From: CAZKXU01 sp964556665
GTDB taxonomy: Bacteria > Bdellovibrionota_C > UBA2361 > CAZKXU01
Assembly (NCBI GenBank): GCA_964556665.1
Contig: CAZKXU010000091.1
Span: 1 to 13,903, forward strand
Length of the DNA stretch: 13,903 nt
Direction of reading: 5' to 3'
Positions within the stretch are counted from its first letter, which is position 1. Every line of letters starts with the position of its first letter. The position numbers and the translations under genes were made by a program. The notes under the pieces were generated by a model, which made no database searches, had not been told where the DNA came from, and saw only the letters and a list, made by a program, of their open reading frames with translations. Of this stretch, positions 7,596-13,903 are shown piece after piece.

Positions 7596-7964
7596 TTATT
7601 CGTCTATAGCTTTTTGTAAGTAGTATTTAAAATCTTTAGCATTGATAGGCTTTGGTAAGAAATAAGAGGCGCCTAATTCCAAAATTTCATTGATCTGATG
7701 AAGTCGGATTACGCCAGAGACTACTATGATCGGAATATTATTGAGTGTGCAATTTTGCTTGATTTGCTTTAAAAACTCCATGCCATTCATTTCAGGCATC
7801 TTCATGTCTGTAATAATGAGGGAGAGGTCTTGATTGTTGTTGATCGTTTCTATCCCATTTCTCCCGTTTGAGGATTGAATGGCCATGTAACCTAAGCTTT
7901 CCACAATCTTTACCATCATTTTCCTATTAACGGTATCATCCTCTACAATAAGAATCTTTTTCAT
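7596..7964 (-). CDS. Single-domain response regulator (CheY-like receiver)
   Basis: A 122-residue stand-alone receiver. It begins MKKILIVEDD, giving the acidic pair Asp9/Asp10. The phospho-acceptor is Asp53 in IITDMKMPEMNG, the switch residue is Ser83 in VVSG, and the invariant Lys is Lys105 in LPKP. There is no output domain, so it acts by protein-protein contact or as a phosphate sink rather than by binding DNA. It is the first gene of the minus-strand phosphorelay and probably receives phosphate from the Hpt protein or exchanges it with the hybrid kinase. The start ATG 7964 is fixed by the conserved beta-1 strand beginning immediately after it. The Shine-Dalgarno is weak. A physical target such as a flagellar or secretion component cannot be inferred from the window. 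Confidence 0.92.
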   Translation of the reverse strand: MKKILIVEDDTVNRKMMVKIVESLGYMAIQSSNGRNGIETINNNQDLSLIITDMKMPEMNGMEFLKQIKQNCTLNNIPIIVVSGVIRLHQINEILELGASYFLPKPINAKDFKYYLQKAIDE

Positions 7965-7995
7965 ATATCTGTTTAAGTTTTTAGTTAATAAATCT

Positions 7996-8022
7996 ATTTT
8001 AGCTGTACTGGGTCCTACGCAA
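7996..8022 (-). promoter_or_regulatory. Weak candidate sigma-70 promoter for the phosphorelay operon
   Basis: On the minus strand, TTGCGT (8022-8017) and TAAAAT (8001-7996) are separated by 15 nt, about 30 nt upstream of the response-regulator ATG. The boxes are near consensus but the spacer is short. The 208-nt stretch 7965-8172 holds nothing else clear: two ATATCGG words (8029-8035 and 8088-8094) and a short TTACT/AGTAA inverted repeat near 8060. Confidence 0.25.
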
Positions 8023-8172
8023 GCTTAAATATCGGCAAAAAACTAGAATAACTAAAACCCGTTACTAAGCAGTAATTAACAATAAAATATCGGTATGAAT
8101 GGTAGAATCAGATAGTTAAGAGTGCTGTTATTGTAGGAGGCGCTTCCGACGTTTGTCCGGGAACTTCCTATC

Positions 8173-8344
8173 TCACTCGCTATAGGCTGGCCATGGATGA
8201 CCAGCCGAGCCGCAGGCTCGGAGAATGGCTTAAAATGGGCCTTTCGGGCCCCGTTTTAAGCAATTCGAGGAGGATTTTGAGCAAGGATGGTCAAAATCCG
8301 ACAGACAAAATAACGCTTCGTTATTTTGTCATTCACTATAGATC
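8173..8344. repeat. 172-bp hairpin-array repeat, copy 2
   Basis: Direct-orientation partner of 4143-4314, with four substitutions at 8200 (G to A), 8249 (A to C), 8262 (C to A) and 8281 (C to G), relative to copy 1. Three of the four (8200, 8262, 8281) fall in stems 1, 3 and 4 and break a pair, and none is compensated, so this copy looks more decayed. Stems 2 and 5 are unchanged. It occupies most of the gap between the phosphorelay operon and the hydrolase-fold gene. The flanking 63-nt palindrome seen beside copy 1 is missing here. An ORF starting at ATG 8193 inside the repeat runs in frame into the next gene by chance. Confidence 0.9.
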
Positions 8345-8387
8345 TACAGACAAGCAAGGTGAAATTCTATACTATTATTTCTACATT

Positions 8388-9047
8388 ATGAGTATCGATA
8401 ACGAGATTGCGGTGCAACAGGAGGCTGGCAGTGGACGAGCTTTCTTTGTTCTGTATGATGAAAATAAATATTGCAAGCTTGCCCGGCACCTTGTCGATTG
8501 CCTAGCGTCTAAATCAAAAGCAGTCTTAATTCGGCTTGGTGCAGTGCATGATCGTAATTGGCGGGAGATGACCAAGCAGATTCAGCTCTTCTCAGAGACA
8601 CGCTCGATACGGCAGGCGTCAGTTGTAGCCTTTGGTGCTGCAGCAGCAGTTGCTCAGAATCTTGCCTTATCGGAGTTAAAGTCAGTTAGAAGCCTTGTGC
8701 TTGTTGATGCTACCACACGGCCACATCCAGACATGAAAAGTAGAGTTATCGACTGGATTGAACAACATCTTCCTTTAGGGTTACCGCTGCGGAGAAATTC
8801 AGAGAGCTTTGACTCTAAACCCTTTTTACACCGTATTCGCTGTCCGGTATTAGTAGTTTTATCTAGGGCAGGGAATAGTGAAAAGCATATCATAGATCAG
8901 GCCGCGGTTCTTAACTCGCTTTTACCGACTGCATGGAGGATAGACTTAGGTGAAGAGGATGAGGCTTTGGAGCTTGGCAGATTGGCAGTCGAGTTTCAGG
9001 AAGTGCCAGCAAAAGCGCCACTCAGAAAAGCAGCAGGTGGAAATTAG
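8388..9047 (+). CDS. Alpha/beta-hydrolase-fold protein without recognisable catalytic residues
   Basis: A 219-residue soluble protein when started at ATG 8388. The frame is open from ATG 8193, but codons 8193-8344 belong to the hairpin repeat, so I place the start after it; no strong Shine-Dalgarno distinguishes the options. The core has alpha/beta-hydrolase strand order: a beta strand with a nucleophile-elbow-like turn (VVAFGAAAAVAQNLA, 79-93), then VRSLVLVDATTRP (100-112), then IRCPVLVVLSRAG (150-162) and a C-terminal helix. The elbow has no Ser, Cys or Asp where G-x-S-x-G is expected. The loop after VLVV lacks the usual acid, and no His follows WRIDL near 183-187. It is therefore probably a pseudoenzyme or a binding protein. 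It ends 2 nt before the YbhN-like gene, which suggests translational coupling and a shared role. The fold call is from pattern only. Confidence 0.65.
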   Translation: MSIDNEIAVQQEAGSGRAFFVLYDENKYCKLARHLVDCLASKSKAVLIRLGAVHDRNWREMTKQIQLFSETRSIRQASVVAFGAAAAVAQNLALSELKSVRSLVLVDATTRPHPDMKSRVIDWIEQHLPLGLPLRRNSESFDSKPFLHRIRCPVLVVLSRAGNSEKHIIDQAAVLNSLLPTAWRIDLGEEDEALELGRLAVEFQEVPAKAPLRKAAGGN

Positions 9048-9049
9048 AG

Positions 9050-9970
9050 ATGTCATTAATTAAGCGCATATTTGCAGTAGCACTTCTTATTACTCTGCTC
9101 TTGCTAGTGAATCTGCGGCAGTTATGGGGGGCTTTGGCGAACCTTTCTTTACTCTCAATATGCTCCCTTCTCTGTGTCTCCTTTGCTTTGATCTATGTAA
9201 GTGCGATTAAGTGGAAGCTATTTCTTGATCACTTTGGTTCATCAGAAGGCGCGCTAGAACTATTTAAGCTTTATCTGCTTGGTTATTTTGTAAATCTTCT
9301 TTTACCATCCTATGTGGGCGGGGATGTGGCGCGCAGCTACTATGTAGGTCGAAATATCGGTCAGGCAGAGGCATTAACAGCTACGATTTTGGAGCGTTAT
9401 ACAGGTTTCTTAGCGATGTTGCTCTTAGGAGTTGTTTTTGTCTGGTTTGTCGATGGGGTGAGCTGGCAGGTAAAGATAGTTGTGCCGGTAATGCTAGTAG
9501 CGCTCCTTACTCTTACCTACTGTGCTCTCTCTGAGGGGATTGTCAGGCGTCTCTACATGCTTAAATCGTTCAAGACAGTAATTAATAAGCTTGAGAAGAT
9601 TCAGAGAGGATTTAAGCTTGCCTATGGCAATCAGCCCTTATTTACGAGAGCTTTGTTTCTCTCCCTGCTTTACCATTCATTAACAGTACTAAACACCCTT
9701 ATTGCTGCTTACGCAGTTGGCTGGGCCTCTCCAGATCCGTTTCAAATTTTTGTAGTATTGCCGCTAATTTTAGTAATAGGAGCTCTGCCGATTACCCCAA
9801 GCGGTATTGGGTTACAGGAGGGGGCTTTCTTTTATTTTCTGCAGTTAGTTGGAGCAACGCCGGAGCAGGCGCTTGGAGTTGGGATAGTGCTGCGTGCGAA
9901 GACATATCTTTTGGCGTTGTGCGGCTGGTTTGTTTGGTTGAGATTAGGTAAGGAGTGCAGGGAAACATAA
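9050..9970 (+). CDS. YbhN/LPG-synthase-type integral membrane protein (flippase-like)
   Basis: A 306-residue protein with seven or eight hydrophobic spans (about 6-22, 33-52, 72-90, 118-137, 142-160, 200-222, 233-250, 280-297). It carries the signatures of the lysylphosphatidylglycerol-synthase transmembrane family: GYFVNLLLPSYVGGDVAR (78-95), ATILERYTGF (111-120) and LPITPSGIGLQEGAF (246-260). The aminoacyl-transferase domain of full-length MprF is absent. Stand-alone proteins of this length are usually annotated as YbhN-like and proposed to move or handle lipid intermediates; the substrate here is unknown. AGGTGG lies about 15 nt before the ATG, inside the last codons of the upstream gene, whose TAG ends 2 nt ahead, so the two are co-translated. 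The gene ends in a palindrome shared with the convergent patatin gene. Confidence 0.85.
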   Translation: MSLIKRIFAVALLITLLLLVNLRQLWGALANLSLLSICSLLCVSFALIYVSAIKWKLFLDHFGSSEGALELFKLYLLGYFVNLLLPSYVGGDVARSYYVGRNIGQAEALTATILERYTGFLAMLLLGVVFVWFVDGVSWQVKIVVPVMLVALLTLTYCALSEGIVRRLYMLKSFKTVINKLEKIQRGFKLAYGNQPLFTRALFLSLLYHSLTVLNTLIAAYAVGWASPDPFQIFVVLPLILVIGALPITPSGIGLQEGAFFYFLQLVGATPEQALGVGIVLRAKTYLLALCGWFVWLRLGKECRET

Positions 9971-9978
9971 GATTTTTC

Positions 9979-10051
9979 TTGGGACCGCGGGCTTCCAGCC
10001 CGCGACAAATTAGCTGGCATTTTGTTGCAGGCTGGAAGCCTGCGGTCCCAG
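9979..10051. repeat. Nested palindrome between convergent genes (dispersed repeat and/or terminator)
   Basis: The 27-nt arms 9981-10007 and 10023-10049 are reverse complements at 24 of 27 positions. Each arm also folds alone: GCGGGCT-TCC-AGCCCGC on the left and GCAGGCT-GGA-AGCCTGC on the right, seven pairs each. Two of the three between-arm differences form one G-C to A-T exchange that keeps the right hairpin perfect. GGGACCGC-GGGCTTCCAGCC sequences of this kind are scattered through many bacterial genomes. Lying between two convergent stop codons, it could also act as a bidirectional transcription barrier, although it lacks a clear T-run. Confidence 0.8.
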
Positions 10052-10073
10052 AGGGTAGTAGGTCAAATCCCCC

Positions 10074-11258
10074 CTACAACGACTCCATCCATTTATCATA
10101 ATCTTCGACGCGCACGAACTCCATTTTTTCCTTGGTACGAAGCAGGGACATCGTTTCGTTGTAGCCACGCTCGATTAGTGCTGATGTATAATCCGGATGT
10201 AGAGCCACATATGTCATGGCTTCCAATGCAACCTCCTCTCCCATCTTGCTTTTGAGCAGTGTATAGACTGGCCATGTAGCTCCCAGGGCTTGAATAAATT
10301 TCTTTGTAGATTTGGCTACGGTTTCTTTTAGTAGCGGACCCAGTGGTTTCTGACAGCGGCTTACAAATGTTAACGGTGGCCGTACGCAGAATGTTTTGAA
10401 CTCCGCTGGTATCTCCCAGTCTGGACGTTTGTCATGGGCCTCGCCGTATCTGTTGAGCCACCAATCCCGTCCAGATACATCAACAACGATAACTTTCTCA
10501 GCTCCTAGTCGTACCGCTGGATCGACCGGCACATTTTGAGCAATGCCTCCATCGACAAGTCTAACGACCGTGCCATCCTCCATATTGAGCTCTACTGGTG
10601 GCAGGACTGATGGCAGGGCAGCTGATGCTAGACCATGCTTGGCTGTAAGATCCTCAACATAAGCAACTTCAAAGGATGCTCCCGACATAGTTTGCTGATC
10701 CATTCGTTTCTTAGCACTAAGAAATAGTAAAGGCTTACGAGACTGTCCTTCAACGGCTGTCATTACGGCGACTGCCTCAAGACTTGAGAGCCTATTTTCT
10801 GGACGAAGCCCACCATGACGCTTGATAACCTCGTCAACCCGTTCTCTTAGCGGGGTTGGATCAAATATCGCATTTTCAGTCGCATTTGGCCCGGGCGCTA
10901 GATACTGCACAGCGGCCATTTTAATCGCCCTAAAAAATGCAGTTGAGGGGGATCCAGCAAAGGTGTTAGCAAAGGTACGTTCGCGCCACATCAGGTCTAG
11001 TTCATCAATAGCGGTACGAATTCCGTTTTTTAAGCAGGCACCGATAATTATTGAATTTACAGCACCGATGCTGCTGCCGATTAACACAGAAATAGGGTCC
11101 TCGCCTTCTAGATGTGCAAGCAGAGCACGGAGCGCCCCGACCTGATAGGCAGCCCTTGACCCACCGCCGGATAAAACAAGTCCGATATGCACACCGGAAG
11201 TACTAATTTTATCCTTTATTATCGCTTGCTTGTGCTGCTCTTGAGGACGTCGGCGCAT
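10074..11258 (-). CDS. Patatin-like phospholipase
   Basis: A 394-residue acyl hydrolase. The oxyanion-hole stretch LSGGGSRAAYQVGAL is at 29-43. The nucleophile elbow G61-S-S63-I-G65 gives catalytic Ser63, and the D-G-G box at 236-238 gives the dyad Asp236. ASAALPSVLPPV (211-222), the usual strand-turn between them, is also present. Residues 1-22 are basic and not hydrophobic, so no signal peptide: cytoplasmic, or exported by a type III/IV-like route. Patatin-domain enzymes of bacteria release fatty acids from phospholipids and include secreted toxins as well as housekeeping lipases. The C-terminal 130 residues carry no second domain I recognise. It converges with the YbhN-like gene and diverges from the persulfide dioxygenase gene, so it is probably a single transcription unit. 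The full dyad is intact, so activity is expected. Confidence 0.9.
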   Translation of the reverse strand: MRRRPQEQHKQAIIKDKISTSGVHIGLVLSGGGSRAAYQVGALRALLAHLEGEDPISVLIGSSIGAVNSIIIGACLKNGIRTAIDELDLMWRERTFANTFAGSPSTAFFRAIKMAAVQYLAPGPNATENAIFDPTPLRERVDEVIKRHGGLRPENRLSSLEAVAVMTAVEGQSRKPLLFLSAKKRMDQQTMSGASFEVAYVEDLTAKHGLASAALPSVLPPVELNMEDGTVVRLVDGGIAQNVPVDPAVRLGAEKVIVVDVSGRDWWLNRYGEAHDKRPDWEIPAEFKTFCVRPPLTFVSRCQKPLGPLLKETVAKSTKKFIQALGATWPVYTLLKSKMGEEVALEAMTYVALHPDYTSALIERGYNETMSLLRTKEKMEFVRVEDYDKWMESL

Positions 11259-11363
11259 TTGTTCTAGCTGTTAAAATAATATTTCACATAGTAATATCGG
11301 TTACTTATCAATAGAGCTTAATATAGCTCTAATAATAGGATATAGAGAAGATGGAGATAGATT

Positions 11364-11403
11364 CTCCTAGGTCGTTTAAATCAGCAGCATTTATCCCTAG
11401 GAG
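11364..11403. promoter_or_regulatory. Inverted repeat upstream of the persulfide dioxygenase gene
   Basis: CTCCTAGG (11364-11371) and CCTAGGAG (11396-11403) are exact reverse complements separated by 24 nt, ending about 25 nt before ATG 11428. A second small inverted repeat (AGAGCT/AGCTCT, about 11311-11328) lies upstream. The spacing could suit an operator or a leader hairpin in the 169-bp divergent gap 11259-11427. No regulator is encoded nearby. Confidence 0.35.
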
Positions 11404-11427
11404 TCTAGTTTTTAGAGGTGTTTTTTT

Positions 11428-12837
11428 ATGTTACTTAGACAGATTTTCGACCCATATTTAGCGCAGTATGCTTATCTGATCGGATGCCAGCGAACAGGAG
11501 AGGCGCTGATTATCGATCCGCAAAGAGATATCGATCGTTATAAAAATGCTGCTTCTGAAAACGGCCTTCGTATTACCGCTGCTACCGAGACTCATATCCA
11601 CGCAGATTTTGTAAGCGGGTTGCAGGAGTTTGCTGCTAACCCGGATATACATATATATCTCTCTGCTGAGGGCGGAGCAGAGTGGAGCTATCGTTGGCCA
11701 GCGAACCGCACCAAGACGCACCTACTTAAGCATGGAGATCAGTTCAAGGTTGGTAATATCAGATTAGAAGTGTTGCATACACCTGGTCATACACCTGAAC
11801 ACATCTGTTTTCTTATTACAGATCTTGGAGCAGGGGCACACGAGCCTATGGCTCTTATTTCAGGTGACTTTCTTTTTGCTGGTGATGTCGGTAGGCCGGA
11901 TCTTTTGGAGTCGGCAGCCGGGATGAAGGATGTTATGGAGCCATCGGCTCGAGTCTTACGCTCATCACTCTCGGAGCGTCTAGCAGGATTAGATGACTAT
12001 CTCCAGATTCTCCCTGGGCATGGTGCAGGCAGTGCTTGCGGAAAGTCGCTTGGTGCAGTTCCATTTTCTACCCTTGGGTACGAGAGGCGCTTTAATGCAG
12101 CTCTAAAGCTTGCGCTCTCAGATGCAGCTGCTTTTGTTAAGGATGTTCTTCTTGGGCAGCCTGATCCACCGCTATATTTCGCTACCATGAAAAAGGTTAA
12201 TCGGGATGGAATTCCGGTGCGAGGTGTCGTTCCGACTGCCCCAAGACTCTCAGCTAAGGAATACACGGAGCTCGCTTCTGATAAGACTATCAGAATTTTA
12301 GATACACGCGACGATAAGTTGGCGTTTGATACTAGCCATACTGCACGTGCCATAAATGCGCCACTTAGAACTCCATTCTTTACCGCAGCAGTCGGATCTT
12401 TCCTTGATCCGGATGACAGGATTCTCCTAGTTATAGAGAGCGAGGAGGATCTTGATATCGCACAACGACAGCTCTTTAGGATAGGTTTTGATCATCTGAT
12501 CGGTTGGATAACCTATGAGGATGCTCAATATGGGGGTATAGCGAACACAGCAATCTCTAGGATTGATTTCCCTAAATTTAATCCGTTCGAAGCGCTAAAG
12601 GATGGAGCGATTATAGATGTTCGCACTAGCGCGGAGTTCGAGCGCGGACATCTTCAAGATGCGAAATCATATCCTTACACTCGCATTAAATCTCATATAG
12701 GTAGCTTGCCTAAAGACCGCACCCTTTATGTTCACTGTGCCAGTGGAAGACGTGCAACCTTGGCAACATCGTTCTTATGTTCAGAGGGCTTTAATGCGGT
12801 GCATGTGGATGGGATGTTTTTTGTGCCTGCAAAGTAG
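11428..12837 (+). CDS. Metallo-beta-lactamase-fold persulfide dioxygenase fused to two rhodanese-type domains (CstB-like)
   Basis: A 469-residue cytoplasmic protein in three parts. Residues 1-235 are a persulfide dioxygenase of the ETHE1/CstB type: ETHIHADF (54-61, with His56 and His58), LHTPGHTPEH (116-125, with His121), SGDFLFAGDVGRPD (145-158, with Asp147) and LPGHGAGSACGK (195-206, with His198). His56, His121 and Asp147 are the likely iron ligands. Residues about 285-365 form a rhodanese fold with ILDTRDD, but no Cys in the expected loop (LLVIES), so it is a pseudo-rhodanese. Residues about 392-469 form an active rhodanese with DVRTSAEF and the loop Cys437-ASGRR. The order matches CstB, which oxidises persulfide to sulfite or thiosulfate and detoxifies sulfide. 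AGAGGTG (11414-11420), seven nt before the ATG, is a good ribosome binding site. No sulfide:quinone reductase is in view. Confidence 0.9.
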   Translation: MLLRQIFDPYLAQYAYLIGCQRTGEALIIDPQRDIDRYKNAASENGLRITAATETHIHADFVSGLQEFAANPDIHIYLSAEGGAEWSYRWPANRTKTHLLKHGDQFKVGNIRLEVLHTPGHTPEHICFLITDLGAGAHEPMALISGDFLFAGDVGRPDLLESAAGMKDVMEPSARVLRSSLSERLAGLDDYLQILPGHGAGSACGKSLGAVPFSTLGYERRFNAALKLALSDAAAFVKDVLLGQPDPPLYFATMKKVNRDGIPVRGVVPTAPRLSAKEYTELASDKTIRILDTRDDKLAFDTSHTARAINAPLRTPFFTAAVGSFLDPDDRILLVIESEEDLDIAQRQLFRIGFDHLIGWITYEDAQYGGIANTAISRIDFPKFNPFEALKDGAIIDVRTSAEFERGHLQDAKSYPYTRIKSHIGSLPKDRTLYVHCASGRRATLATSFLCSEGFNAVHVDGMFFVPAK

Positions 12838-12938
12838 CTGGGCTTACTGAATATCATACAGCAAGATCTGAAAATAACACCTAAACTACATGAATATACT
12901 AACTATTTTTTAATATTTAGGCAATTCTTATTTAATTA

Positions 12939-12966
12939 TTGCATAATTATTAGGTTGTGCTTAAAT
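12939..12966 (+). promoter_or_regulatory. Weak candidate promoter for the SpvB-domain gene
   Basis: TTGCAT (12939-12944) and TTAAAT (12961-12966) are spaced 16 nt, about 50 nt before ATG 13019. The 181-nt gap 12838-13018 is very AT-rich and shows no terminator or coding region. Confidence 0.25.
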
Positions 12967-13018
12967 ATTCATCAATTACTCAATTGTTAGGAAGTGTTTT
13001 TACTAGAGGAGCTGTAAT

Positions 13019-13903
13019 ATGAGAAAAAAACTGCCCCAAGCAGCAACTTGTAATCATTTTCTTATAGCTTTTTTACGAATTTTTAGTGTTTGCGTATTAA
13101 TTTATAATCCACTTATTTTATTTAAGGCTAGCGCTGCTACTCCCACTGTCAATGGCAGTAATCCCTCCGATTTACCACCACTACCAGACGTTGATGGAAC
13201 TACTGCGGGTTATCTTGCCGGTGAGTTTGATGTAAATGAGCGCGGTAGCGCCAATTACTCAATCCCGATAACTGTATTACCAGGAACTGCTGGAATCGAA
13301 CCTAAACTATCCTTGAACTATGACAGCCGTGGCGGAAATGGATTGCTCGGCATGGGGTGGTCGCTAAGTGGCCTTTCGATGATTGGACGGTGCCCAACTA
13401 CGCTGGCCCAAGATGGTTTTATTGATCCGATTGATTTTGATAGCAATGATAAATTTTGTTTGGACGGTAATCGACTAACTTTGGTTAGTGGAACGTACGG
13501 AGCGGATGGTTCTGAGTATCGCACCGAAAATGAAAGTTTTAGCAAAGTAATCTCCCAAGGTTCATCAGGGAGCGGTCCACAAAGCTTTATTGTTTATATG
13601 AAGAGTGGGCTTCAATACACATATGGTGGCAATAAAGAGTCTCGTGTCGAAAAGCAGTTTACCCCAGATATTATGATGTGGCGATTAAATCGGATTCAAG
13701 ACTCACTTGGAAATTATTTAGATATTACCTATGGTGATGATGGTGACCCAGTTGAAACATTTCCTTGGCGTATTGATTATACTGCAAATGCTTCAATGGG
13801 GTTAAGTGCTTTTAATTCAGTAGTGTTTGCTTATGATACCCGCTCAGATAATTTAGGGTCATATGTTAGTGGGACAAAGCTTGTTACTCGCCAGCGGCTT
13901 AAA
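13019..13903 (+). CDS. Secreted SpvB-domain (Tc toxin B-like / RHS-associated) protein, 3' end cut off
   Basis: The frame is open from ATG 13019 to the last base (295 codons, no stop), so only the N-terminal part is present. GAGGAG at 13006-13011, seven nt ahead, supports the start. Residues 1-39 form a signal peptide: RKK, then a hydrophobic stretch from about 14 to 36, then A-S-A-A, with cleavage near residue 39 or 40. The mature protein opens with a Pro/Asp linker and continues into an SpvB-type N-terminal domain: FDVNERGSANYSIPITVLPGTAG-type strands (70-92), KLSLNYDSRGGNGLLGMGWSL (96-116), and later Cys-Leu-Asp-Gly-Asn-Arg-Leu-Thr. This domain occurs at the start of Salmonella SpvB and of TcB subunits, which build an RHS-like shell around a toxin. 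Typical family proteins exceed 1000 residues. Function beyond this point cannot be read. No immunity gene is in view. Confidence 0.85.
   Translation, partial: MRKKLPQAATCNHFLIAFLRIFSVCVLIYNPLILFKASAATPTVNGSNPSDLPPLPDVDGTTAGYLAGEFDVNERGSANYSIPITVLPGTAGIEPKLSLNYDSRGGNGLLGMGWSLSGLSMIGRCPTTLAQDGFIDPIDFDSNDKFCLDGNRLTLVSGTYGADGSEYRTENESFSKVISQGSSGSGPQSFIVYMKSGLQYTYGGNKESRVEKQFTPDIMMWRLNRIQDSLGNYLDITYGDDGDPVETFPWRIDYTANASMGLSAFNSVVFAYDTRSDNLGSYVSGTKLVTRQRLK

Noticed and set aside
4143..8344. Composite transposon with IS ends
   Set aside because: The 172-bp repeats encode no transposase, and no transposase lies between them. They have no clear terminal inverted repeats or target-site duplications.
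10022..10255. Plus-strand 77-codon ORF starting in the palindrome
   Set aside because: Overlaps the 3' end of the patatin gene in antisense, begins inside a dispersed repeat and shows no domain.
10822..11145. Plus-strand 107-codon ORF
   Set aside because: Antisense shadow of the patatin catalytic region.
11997..12353. Minus-strand 118-codon ORF
   Set aside because: Antisense to the dioxygenase-rhodanese fusion; composition is that of a frame shadow.

Overview
The window reads as an accessory-rich stretch of a Gram-negative, free-living bacterial chromosome with moderate, AT-leaning composition. Large multi-domain sensor kinases, a discoidin-tailed GT-C glycosyltransferase, a persulfide dioxygenase-rhodanese fusion, an SpvB/Tc-toxin-like secreted protein, two unrelated lipases and many dispersed palindromes would fit an environmental proteobacterium (deltaproteobacterial in the broad sense is a guess). 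No rRNA, tRNA, transposase, integrase or CRISPR array is visible.

Layout. At 1-383 is the 3' end of a protein made of Cys/aromatic repeats, closed by a rho-independent terminator (413-447). A GT-C glycosyltransferase with a C-terminal F5/8-type domain follows (500-2464). It converges on a small Cys-rich protein (2471-2794, minus). After a dispersed palindrome (2879-2969) comes a zinc-dependent phospholipase C homologue (3025-4017, minus). Positions 4094-4314 hold a 63-nt perfect palindrome merging into a 172-bp array of five hairpins. A three-gene minus-strand phosphorelay operon follows: response regulator (7964-7596), Hpt protein (7590-7237) and MASE1-CHASE-HisKA-HATPase-REC hybrid kinase (7225-4316). 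A second copy of the 172-bp hairpin array (8173-8344) lies beyond it in the same orientation, so the phosphorelay is bracketed by near-identical direct repeats.

On the right, a probable catalytically dead alpha/beta-hydrolase-fold protein (8388-9047) is tightly coupled to a YbhN/LPG-synthase-like membrane protein (9050-9970). A nested palindrome (9979-10051) separates this pair from a convergent patatin-like phospholipase (10074-11258, minus). Divergent from that is a CstB-like MBL persulfide dioxygenase with two rhodanese-type domains (11428-12837). The window ends inside a signal-peptide-bearing SpvB-domain protein (13019 onward, cut at the edge).

How it fits together. Only two multi-gene units are clear: the phosphorelay, which has no DNA-binding output of its own and must signal to a partner elsewhere, and the hydrolase-fold/YbhN pair. 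The remaining genes look like independent cargo concerned with the envelope, lipids, sulfur and secreted toxin-like proteins. The least explained structure is the modular hairpin repeat, present twice, whose two NGGA apical loops resemble CsrA/RsmA-binding hairpins.
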